From contig OZ026601.1 of NCBI GenBank assembly GCA_964020085.1, forward strand, positions 32,045,848-32,109,847: a stretch of 64,000 bases of DNA. The letters run 5' to 3'. Shown here in pieces: positions 11,401-23,400 of this stretch; position 1 is the stretch's first letter, and every line of letters starts with the position of its first letter. A program made the translations under genes and the position numbers. The notes beneath the pieces were generated by a model, which was not told the origin of the DNA, searched no databases, and worked only from the letters and a program-made list of their open reading frames with translations. The DNA is from Micromussa lordhowensis. Its lineage: Eukaryota > Cnidaria > Anthozoa > Scleractinia > Lobophylliidae.

Positions 11401-14400
11401 CGAAGAAAAGATAGGAGGACGAACATCAGAAACTATATAGCGGCAGATGTGCATGCAAGTTGGAAGAAAGTAAAGTGCAGGGGGCTTATATTCAACGGAC
11501 ACGGCCTTCACACAATATAAACATAAACATAAACATGATAAATATTCTTTACAAACAAAAGGTCAAAAGCCAGCGGACAAAGAGATTTTCAAAAGGCACG
11601 TGAAACTCCAAACTGACTCGCGGCGAATCCGTGGCGCGCGTGAGAGTATTAGGATATTTATTGGTTTCAAAAAATGGTGTCAATCAAGACCACACATGCG
11701 CTTTATCGTGACAATGGCCCTTTAATTCAGCTTTAAAACTCAGTTATTTATCATTTTCAAGTTAGATTAAACACTCGTGAAAATGACGTTTTGAGCGTTA
11801 GCTTTTCGTCCGCGTAAAGCGATTTCGAGGTAAACAGTCTTTGTTATTTCGTTTTCCTGGAATAGCAGGAAGAAAGAAAGGAGACGGGTCAATGTTTAAA
11901 AAAGGGTGAGGGGTCACGCCTAGGCCAATTAATAGTGTCACTGCCATTTCGGTGATTTTTGTTCTGAAATTCATGCATATCTATATTATATTTATGGAAA
12001 TGAATATATGAAAGATCATAAATTTGAACTGCGAAGAAAGATATGAAGATATGATTGATTATCGCAGTTATACACACAACTTAAGCAGCTGTAAAATTAA
12101 AGCCTGAAACAAATTCCTGCCTGAACGGGATTCGAACCCATGACCTCTGCGATACCGGTGCAGTGCTCCACCAACTGAGCTATCAAGCCAACTGAGAGCT
12201 GGTCACGTTGTGAGTTCGTAATAAACCCGTAGAAGGTGCTTAAGTTGTGTATTGCGATGATCAATCATGTCTTCACCTCCGCAGTTCAAATATATGATCT
12301 TTCATATATTTATTTGCATTCTTCATCATCTACGGGTATATTACGAACTCCCAGATGGCTTGATAGCTCAGTTGGTGGAGCGCTGTACCGGTATCGCAGA
12401 GGTCGTCAGTTTGAATCCCGTTCAGGCCTGAATTTTTTTTCAGGCTTTAATTTCACAACTGTTAAAGTTCTGTATATAACTGGGATGATCAATCAAGTCT
12501 TGACATCTATATTATTTCTTTGACAGTATTTGAAATGCATTCTTTTTTGTTTCCATTTCAGTATAAATAAATGTTCTTGTTGTTGCTGTGGTTGTAGAAA
12601 GAGGTGAGAAAAAGGCGAGTCAAAGATAAGAAGACTAAAAACTCACTGCACTCTGGCATGACGTTGGAATTCATCCATTCGATAACGACCCCTTGTCTGG
12701 CACAGTCATGTACGTAAGCAGCAATCGCACTGCACAGGCATTGGGTTCCTTGCTGGCACCCGCACACGTCGTACATGCAGCTGGCGATGTACCCATCAGA
12801 AGGATCCACAGTGTGATGACACCTGGTGAACGGAGGAGACAGGAGTCTGTTACACAGCTTCTCTGCGGTGGCTTTCCTTTGAATCTGCATCTCGCAGGGA
12901 TGGTTTGATGGCTGCGTGTCATTACAAGCAGGATTCACCTTCCAGGAATTTCCAAAAGCGGTAACGCTCGTTTCTACCACGTTTTCTTTAGTTGTCCAAT
13001 CATCATTTTGGTTGTTGTTAAAAGTTCCGCATAACCCGCAAGTCATTCCACGGAAACGAGGCTGTACCATGACGTAAGCGCGTGAGATACCATCCCACTT
13101 AACATGTAGGCCAACAGGACTGTGTACAGACGTCATTGATGACGACAGCTGCCTGATGACGTAACCTACAGGGATTAAACAACAGCTTTGAAGACTTAAA
13201 TTAGGAATGGATGTGGAAACAGAAGCCTTGGATCGGGAAGTGTTGTCAATGGCAAGGCTGCATAGTACGTAAGAATTATTCCAAACATTCATGAGGGTTT
13301 ACATAACGGTCGAGATGCAAGGAAACATCATTCCTGATATATTGTATGAAATAAGCGTTTCAGATAGATTTTTTTGTGCTTTCATTGAACTATAGTAAAC
13401 GACACTCGCCCGTACCAGTGTACAAGGGAACGTTTCATTAAAATAATTATCTATAAACGGTCTTAGGATATATTTATAAAGCTATGTCTACATTTGTCTT
13501 ATAGAGCGTTTCCACTCACATGGCCGGCACCTATGCAAAGGTACCGTGGAACTCAAGAAAGTGCTTACACAAGAAAAGAGTTCAACTCACACATGCCGGA
13601 TTAGCATGGCTGCCGTGACGTCACGTGAAAACACTCTTTATGTCTTAAGTAAAAGTAAATGATTATTGTTCAAAGGACGCTAAATGGCGGTATAAATAAA
13701 CCGACGTTTCGGCATTACTGCCTTCTTCAGGGTGTTTAGCTGCCAAGTCAATATTATTCACTCTTTGTCTTACCTGACCCTTAGCTATAGGAACGTTTAC
13801 TTACTCTCTGCAACTCTGGGAAAATTTGCCACTTGAATGCCGTCAATAAGAACTGTCCCTCCTCCCCTGAGTGTGATAGTTGTACCATTGAGATGAACGT
13901 ACACGTTTTTGGTGCATGACACTGTGCCATCTGAGCCGCATTGCACATTATCAACCAGGACAGTGAAGGAGTTATTGACGCAGTCCTTAGCTAAAATGTA
14001 TTGGCATCTTCCCATGAAGGAAAAGCGAAGCCCGTCAAATGTTCTGTAGTGCGGGTCACCGCTAGCGGAACAGATTCCTAAATATATGATATGATATAGT
14101 CTGGTTATTAAGTGAAAAATTGTTATTTCTTCTTGCCTAGGCGACGTTTTTATACTGTGACAAAAATTCAACGTATACAACGTTTGGTGTAGTTATGAGA
14201 AAGATGTTTATCATTCCGTGACATAAGCTACCAGGAAAAATTCCCGAGGTCTGCCAAAAGGACTCCAACCCATGACCTGTCGCACACCTTTCAAGCACTC
14301 CTCAACTTAGCTACAGATAACCCACGGGACTAAGGCCTTATAATAAGAGCTTCCAGGGCTCTCCTTTAGCAGTGGTTCAGGCACCGACCACTATGCAGTG

Positions 14401-17400
14401 GTTCATTGGGCATGTCTTGATGTTCATACAGATTCTGGGCTCTAGAGTATTTGTTACCTCTTATTTGTCAGAGAAATTTGTTCTTTACAGTTGGCAGTTT
14501 AATTTGGGGGCTAAAATAGGAACTTCAACGAGCTAAGACAGATTGATATCGTTTTTTCATTAAAACAGTGGTTAATCAAACACGAGAAAAGCCACAATGA
14601 CTTCACGTACATTCGGTACCTTGAAATTCTCTTGGAATTAATTTCAATAAGTTACTGATTGTCAAAGCTTACCTGGACATTGCAGGGTTGTACACACCCA
14701 TCGACCATTAGCGCATGTACTTAGAAGCAAAGCAGACGAATTTATTAGTTACACTTTTTTAGTTCACCTTGCACTACATTGTGACTTACTTTAGTAAAAC
14801 AAAAGAGATCGTTAGTAGGAGAGTTAATCCTCCAAATTTTCTTTCCAAGGTAATCCGTCTCCAAGCTCACATTGGCGCTTGGGCTGTCAATGTGAGCAGA
14901 ATTCTCTTCACAGGACTACCTATTTTAGACCTTCGTGGGATTTCCCAAATAGAAAATGTTCTAAAAATAACATGAGAATACATCACCTTTGGAAGAAAGC
15001 CCATGTGAGGATTGACTGTCTTACCCTTCATGCTCTCTTGAATAATATTATTTTTGAATGAATATGAAAAAGTCTGGTAACTTCCATGATTGTCTTAAAA
15101 CACTACTTTTGTTAGAATACACTGTTCATATAGAATGCGGAATGGGTCTGAGAATTGAGCTTCAGAATTGAGCGTCAAAATTGAGCTTCTCGTCCGCTCA
15201 GGTGCCCATACTCACTTCTTTGAGCTCACGTGCCGACGCGAGAAGAAAGTTACAGTAAATACTTGTAGTCTATGTATCTGCTGTTGTAGTTTCTTTTGTA
15301 GCTGTTGTTGTTGTATGGCAAATTCTGGTTAACTATGATGCACAGCGCAAACTTCCAAATCTATCATTTTCGTTATAAGCATATCTTTTACCGTACGTTT
15401 TGGAAAATTACTTACCAGTTGTTGCAGTCTCGCTTGATAACTGAGTTTGGTGCGAAATGTTTCTTGTTGTGAAGGCACGGGCACTGCTGCACAGGCACAC
15501 ACCGCTGACCATCATACACTGTGCCGTTGCCACAGCGACAGCCGTCAAGACACCGCTGAGGGCAAACGTAATTTCTCTTTTTTATTTGACACGTGGGAGG
15601 ACAAGACGAGCCACATTCAGTGTACTCCAGAGTCTCTGGGCACGTGACAGCTGTATGAATAAAGTGGTATTTTAGGTTAGTTGCATCAGTGTTCTAGAAG
15701 ATCGCGAGTTTTCTATATCTTTTCACATGCCAGTTGTAGCCAAGAACGGATTTTTGACGATATACGATTTTTATTCACTATTGTCGTCTTCATGTAACAT
15801 TCTCACAACTGATTGTAGAGGCCCTTTTACAGCCAAACGTACGACTTTTACGTGATAATCAAATGCTTGGTATAGGTTTTATTTAAACGAAGCAATTCGT
15901 TTCGTACTGTTCAAACTGGCTGCAAACGTACGTATGGAATATGAAAACTTAAACAAAGCGAAAACCCCACAAAAATATAAAGGTAGTTTCCATCTAGAAA
16001 CCTGTTAAGGCATTGTTAAGGTGCTTACAAATGTTCTTCACAGAGGTTTGTTAATTGGCTTCCTCTTGATACCCCGGTAATAAACTGACCACAAAAGTGA
16101 CTTGTTTAATCTTGAGCAAAATTAAACTTTCAGTTCTTTGTCACTGATTTCTAGTTTTTGACTTCATCTTACTAAACGCGTTGAATGCAGAATCAAGAGG
16201 CACTTACGACAAATGTCACGTGTTCTCCATTGAATTGCGGCTTCATTTCGTGCGCATGCTCGTGAGTACTGGGTAAATGCAGAGCATGCGCAGTCGAGGC
16301 GGTCAGTCAAGTTGCACTTGCATAGCTCTTCTTCGCACATCTTGATGAACGACGCAGGGTCAAGAATCACGTGACAAAGAAAGAACGTCGAGTTGCGCAG
16401 ATAGGAACAGATGTTTTGTATCTGAAGAGACAAATGAAATCACAGTCTAGAACAATGTTATTGCAAAATGTACAGGTCTTTTTGGTTTAAATGTAGAGTT
16501 AATTCGTAACTTTCTTCTAACTCACAATACGGATTGTTTAGGGGGTAATTTAAAGAAGAAACATAAGCGCGTTACTAAATTGACAAATAAAGACTTGATA
16601 ATGTTTCGTGACAGTTACCTGCGTCATATTGCCTTGCGTTACCAAACTACAAGGACTCCTAGTCTCCTCGTCACGCACGTTTGGACACAGGTCGTTAACG
16701 TCTGTCATGCGCCAACTGTTTCCAAATTTTGCGATAGACGAAACCTGCTGACCGCTATACGTAATGACGTCATCATCCGGGTACCCATTGTAATTGCCGC
16801 ATAAGCCGCAGGTTTTGTTCCTGTGATTGGCTGAGACATGTACGTACACTGCGTCAATCCCGTCCCATAACACACTTATTCCATTGTAGCCATACGTGAT
16901 AACATAGTTCGAGACTTTTTCGATGACAACGCTGTTTACGACGTGAGGAAGTGAGACATTTTTGTCACCGACCATCACTTGATCTTGTTCTCCTAGATGG
17001 ATCTAAGAAATGGAGGACTTTGGTCAAACATTCATGACTTGCAAAAAACTTCGGACGATTTTAATTTCGGACAAAAAATGCGTCCGAAATTTTTACAGTG
17101 CAGCATAAAACTTGTTAGTAGCTCCAGAGCTCTTAGTTTCCTTTATGAGGCGAGCTCTGGTTGAGACACTGCTTGAGATAAGTAATGACTTGATAGAATT
17201 TGTGTTATTTTTCATCAGTGTATCTCTATAACCTTGAGGGTGCAGTAAAACTATCATTTTCAAGGATAATGTTTCAGTTTGATAAATTTAAATTTACTTT
17301 AGCTATGTTTCATCATAGAGTCCGAAATTTTTGTCCGAAGTGAGATAAAAAGCGTCCGAAAATTACACTTCCGAAATTTTAACGTCCGAAAGTTTTTGCA

Positions 17401-20400
17401 AAGTAATGTACTAAGAAATCAAACATTGTAGTTCAAGCTCTTCTTTAATGATTTACTTAGCGCTTATGTGTTGTGACGAGATGGAGATCGAGATCTCTTA
17501 ACATTTATGGCTTCTGGCTACTATGTTGCCATCTACTACACCCTTCTTGTTGATCGATCTAGGTTTATGTGAGTAAAAACAAACGTGATAAGTCCGCTGA
17601 CACTAATGATTGACGAGGTTCATAAAATTATACATGAGCAAAATACACAAAATTTATTTTTCTTTTCAGATATTTTTCTATGAAAACAAATAGGGAAAGA
17701 AACCTATGAAATTTTATATGAATTTGTAACCGATATAGATGAGACAATTTTCACTGTCGTTAATATACAGAAACACTAAAACCACGAGGAGAGAAAATGA
17801 AGGATAAGAGAGTTCATCCACCACACAGACTTTATTCTTAACTGGGAAACCATCTTTAGTTATTTTTAGATCAGTTACTCTCGACTTAAGGACGTTCGCG
17901 CGAAATTCCATAGATTTTTTTTTTCAAATTTTTACTGCAGTCAGATGAGTTTAGAGTTAGGGTTAGAGATAAAGCATCAGACATAAAGCGTGTGGAAAAC
18001 TACCCTGATTTTGAGTCAATGGAGGCAAACGATCTTTGTCATATTTTGTAGACGTGGGTCAGTTGCGTAAATAATTTCAAATGATGCAAACGTTTCACAA
18101 AACATAACCATTCAAGAGGCATTTTAAACCACCACAAAGATAAAGGAAGAGCTAAAAAGAACGGAATTCTATGGTGCATTTTGCATGACGTGGCGTGTGA
18201 ATTTGCGTGCGCAGTAAGGATGCGCAGAAACAGTTAGCGTGAACGTCCTTAAGAAACTGAAGTTGGCAAACTCGTGTTGGGAAACTCAAATTGGTGTGTG
18301 TAAACGGCACAAAAACAGTCGACAAACACGTTGCAAACTGTTGGTGACATATAGAACTGGTCTCTATTCTCGCAAACCTTTTCACCAACTTTTTCGTGTT
18401 GGTAAACTCGTGTTGGTAAACTCGTATCTGACGTGTGAACGATTGGCAAACCAAAACACGCGCTCTATTAACGTGATTTATTTGCGTAACACTTTACAAA
18501 ATGGCGGACGCAACTCAAGATGAAGTTGAGGCTACTTTTAAATTTATCATCGAAGAAGTTCACAATCGTCCAGCTGTGTGGGACGTTTCATCTGTAGCCT
18601 GCAAAGATACTAAAAACAAACAAGGAAATGGAGGAGCTAGCGGACAAACTGGGTTTCATCCAAACCTTTCTATTTCTCCACCGCTTTCTGTTTCTTAATT
18701 CTCTCCTATTCTTCTGTTTCACTCTTTTAAGTGAGTGCCACTGCACTAAGTCGGCTATGTTGCAAATTACCGTGTGTTGTGATTTGACGCGAGTTTGACG
18801 TGTGAAGGAACGAGTTTGCCAACTTTTGAAGTTTGCCAACACGAGTTTTGTCAACTTTATCTTACCGTGTGAAGGCCGCTTAGAGTTCCCACCCGTGTAT
18901 AGAAATTAAATGGCCGATCTTGTGGCGAGTTTTAGTCACGTGGACAACACAAACGGCTTTACACGCATTTTCATCCTCCAAGTGACATCTACGCAACGCG
19001 CGAGAACTGGGTACTATGTCTAGAAATAACTTAGTCCTATATGGGGGATTAACACTCTCACTATTTACGCTCTCTTGCTCCTTGGTTTGCTCTGTAGTGT
19101 CTCTCAAGGGTACTACCGTGCCATTACGCGTTGCATGCGTTTCCGTAATTACATTGATTAATTAATTAATTAATTACAAGTATACTTTAATTTTATTTAC
19201 ACGAAATAAAATTACCTTGATGTCCAGTCCTCCCAGATACAAATTGACCGCGCGACGACAATTTTTAAGATCGTTGCACAAAGGATCAGTGAACACGTGA
19301 ATAGAGAAGAGGTCATCTTGGCAGTCGTGTATCAGTTTGTACGTACAGCGACCTGGGAAGTAAAAGTAGCGGCCATCGAAAGTCTTGACATGTGATCGCC
19401 AAGTGAAACACAGATCCGGCTCGTTCATGGCACCGCGAGGAACTAAAAAATTAAAGAATAGAAGTAAGATAGTATTTTTATTTCTTACCCTCATAAAATA
19501 ATGTAAGAAAAGCACGTGTGAAATCGTACAACGTGGTTATAATAGATATGATATAAATATTTCTAATTACATCGAATAACAATACACATGAGAAAGCTTT
19601 TAAAATACTTACGAGCAGTGGACAGAATTGTTCTTGTCTCAATTGTTATGATATCTGCAACAGCAAATATGACATAGAGTTAGCTATGGCGAAAAAGCAA
19701 TGAGAAGGTGTGGGACTTGTTAGTGATCATTAAAATGAAATTTCACTGTGGTAAACGTTTATGTGAACATCAAGGTTGAAATGGTAAATGAGTATAGCTT
19801 TTTTTATTGTAAAAATTTGCACACAAAAAACTTACAGAGAAGGCAGAAGCATTACTAGCATCACTGTTTGCGCATGCAGCAAATATTTCACAAATAAAGA
19901 AGCCTAAGCCGTGTATTACACAGTGATAAAAAACGACGGGCATTTGAGAACACGAGGGAAATGTAGAAACACGAGCCGCATGCGAGTGTTTTCTACATTT
20001 CTCGAGTGTTGTCAAATGTCCGGAGTGTTTTATCACAGTGTAATACACAACTTAGGCTTCTTCAGTTGCTTTATGATATAGAGATAATGGTGGCGAAAAA
20101 CAATAAAACACGCTTTTTCTATGTTTTATACTCTGATAAAACATGGGTTTTCGACCAATCATGAGCGCGCGCAGGGTCCAGTCTATATTATAATGCCCAA
20201 TAAATAAATAATACATAATAGTGAAATCCCTCGTACTGTGTACAGTATGTTCGTACAACTGATCCCCCTAAAAGCTTTAGTTTGAAGCCCAAAACCTTCG
20301 TGATACCATTTCAGTTTTGTTGGGGAAATTGTTTTGTTTAACCCCAACCTATGTTATAAGATGCAACAACAAAAATCGAATTCAGGAAATATGATGTGAG

Positions 20401-23400
20401 GAGCAAGCACTCTCTCACTGGCTGCGCCTATGCAGCAGGTTCCCCACAAATGTAATGCGTACGCATAGTAAACTGGTGTAATTGTAAAACACATACCCTG
20501 ATCACATGGTACATTAGCTGGCCAATCACATTGATTGATGGTGTAGTTATACCTCAGGCCCGCTGGACAGTCCATCTTGTAAGTTAAACCGTTAGAACAT
20601 GATATGAATCCATAACAGTTGTTTGGATCTTTGTAATTACCATTGGGTAAACCAGAACAGAAGGACATTGCTGCAGAACAAAGAAAATAGAAAACATTCA
20701 CAATACTACTTTGAACAAACAAGCTCTAGTTTGTCTCCAGTAAAACCAAAACGAATCACTATTTCAATTTTTCTCAATGCGTCACGAACGTTTTTCTCCC
20801 GGCCCGTATACAAATTACTTTGATTTCTCTGATCATTAAGTTGCTCTTTCAAACAGTAAAGTGAATTTGGACAAGAAATATTGCATTGAGTTAGAGAACT
20901 AGCTACCTTTCTATTCTAAATTAAAATTGATGGGCTCAGCTTTCGATTAGAATTTCTCAGATTGATTGAACCCAGCAGCGAAAGACGCTGACCTGTTTTG
21001 CACGTGACCCCAGAGTAACCAGGCCTGCACATGCATGTGTCAGGCGCTGCACATGTGCCACCGTTTTCACAGGGGCGTGAACACAGAGCTGCAATAAACA
21101 AATTTTAAGAAAAAACAAAATTAGTTTCCAGGATTAAAACTTAAGCATAAGGTAACTTATTCATCTGCATGTTACTAGATTATAAGTCGGCGATTTCGTC
21201 TCTAGAGACCGCGATCCTATTGGTCATCATGGGCCTCTCGGTTACTTAGTTTGAGGTTGTTTACCATTTTCACGGAGGAACCGGCTGGTCAATGGTTTTG
21301 CAAATCTGTGGTAAGCAAAAATGCCTGCTGGTAAGTTTCGTTGGGATTTACTAAAAACCCTCAATTTACAGAGAGAGCGTGGAACAAACTCGACCTGATC
21401 ATAATTCCAAAATGGCGGTGAAGAATTGCAAACGGTAAGCGCATTTTCTACTCGGATATTTCGGTTGGAAATTTTGGACTTGACGTACCATTTATTTCGA
21501 AAATTTTCCGGTCGGTGAAGCTAAGATTGTCTTCTCATTTAAATTCTGGCCGATATTCCGGAATTTGGGGTTAAATGGTAAATAACATGAATCTCGCGTT
21601 CACAAACGCGCTCAGATTTGATTCACTGAGAGTGAAAAAAGAGTACTCCATGCCAACGTGCTCAGACAATAGGAACTCCTCGTGGTCGTTGATTCGCCAA
21701 GAAATAAAAAGCAACATGAAAGGAACACAGACCAACAAAATATCATGAAATGTAACAAAAAGTAAATGTAACAAAAACGAGCATATCTTACGTATGCTGC
21801 ATCTCTGTCCAGTCCACCCAGGCAGGCATGAGCATTGGTTGGGTGTTATACAAAGACCTCCATTCAAACAACTTGGAGCACAAACAGCTTGAAATCAGAA
21901 AACAAACCAATTAATATATATTGAGAAATAACAATTTACAAATTGTTATTATCACAGGAAAATTAGTTCTAAATAAACAAACAATCACGTCTTTATTTAA
22001 TGTTTAAACCGGTACAGGCCAGGCTAGAATAATGAATTCTCTACCTTTATTTTGATCATTAGAATCCTTTTTCACATGAAAAAAAAATCCTCTTGTTGAT
22101 AGGTTTGTTAATTCTCATTACCTGTCCCTTTGAAAATGTATTTAGACTGCAAGGAGAGGTAAGATGTTGATCTCGATCTCTTGTAAACCGATAGATTAAT
22201 CAGACTAACTAACCTTGTTCGCAAGCCTTTCCTGTGTAACCAGACGAACAGAAACATAGGCCATCCGAACATAAACCGTTATTTTGACAAGATGGCGAAC
22301 ATATCTCTGTTATAAGGAAAGCACAACAATGCGAAAACAATGTTAAAGTTTAATTGAAAACGCTCTAAATCTAATATGAATACTTGTTGCACAAATACAT
22401 ACATACATTACTTTCTTTACCCTCGGATTTTAGAGTAGCTTATGCAGCTAATATCTCCGAGCATTTACGTCCCCTACTCTTTTCGAACAAAGATACGACG
22501 AGAGATTTTTTAGACTAACATAAATTTGAATTTATGATGATCCACAAGATTTCAATTAAGTTTCGTACTGGGTAAAAGATTGCTCAAAAAAATGAATGTG
22601 TTTTAGCGGGATTCTATAAGAGGTCATGAGAAAGAAGATGTTTTCTGTTAGTGACACATGCATACTCCAGGAAAATAATCCGAGTTCTCCAGGTAGAAGT
22701 TGTACCTAAGACCTACTGGTTTCTAGCCCAGATGCTCTATCGCTGACTTCCGTGAGACTCGAGGAATCTAAGGAGGTTCAAGGTACTTCATGTATGGACA
22801 CTCACTTGTACACTTGGTTGCGTTCATTCCGTCAGCAACAGTATCATTAGGACATGCCAAGCAAGATGTCTGTCCATCGTGTGGCTGATAAGTGTCCTGC
22901 TTGCATCCAATACACTGCTCAACATGTATGTCATGATATGAACCTGCTTTACAAGGAACTATGTACACAGAACAAGATTTTAGGGACATTTCGTAAGGCG
23001 TATATGCAGGCTTGACTGTTTCGCTATCTATTAACGAGAGTATAGGTGCTGTAAAAACTCTAAAAAAATAAATTTACTAAGCTTCTACACCTCATAGATC
23101 TTTTGGATAATCATAACGTTTTTCAAACCACCACAAATTGTATGCTTTTACTTCAGTGGTATCAAGATTGGCAAGTTTTTATAGCGAGTTTTTGTCACAC
23201 TTTTTATTTCTGTTTAAATTCTATCAAGACTTGTGACTGACCATACAACGTGGTATCTACAAAGAGCCTATTGGCATTCCAAACGAGGAATAAAATGTTT
23301 TTGTTTTTTTTGTGACTGCGGTAAATTGCTCACAGAGGCATAATTTATACAGCAAATCCTGCAATAAACATCCTATTAAGAAGAGACTGCAGACCTCCTT

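Noticed and set aside
11233..11520. 95-codon ORF in a mucin intron
   Set aside because: It lies on the opposite strand to the host gene, has no recognisable motif, and the flanking mucin exons join in phase without it.
12117..12427. Two nuclear tRNA-Thr genes
   Set aside because: T33 is replaced by C, stems have mismatches, and both are embedded in a repeat with a SINE-like tail that also occurs at 49.8 kb. A tRNA-derived SINE explains them better.
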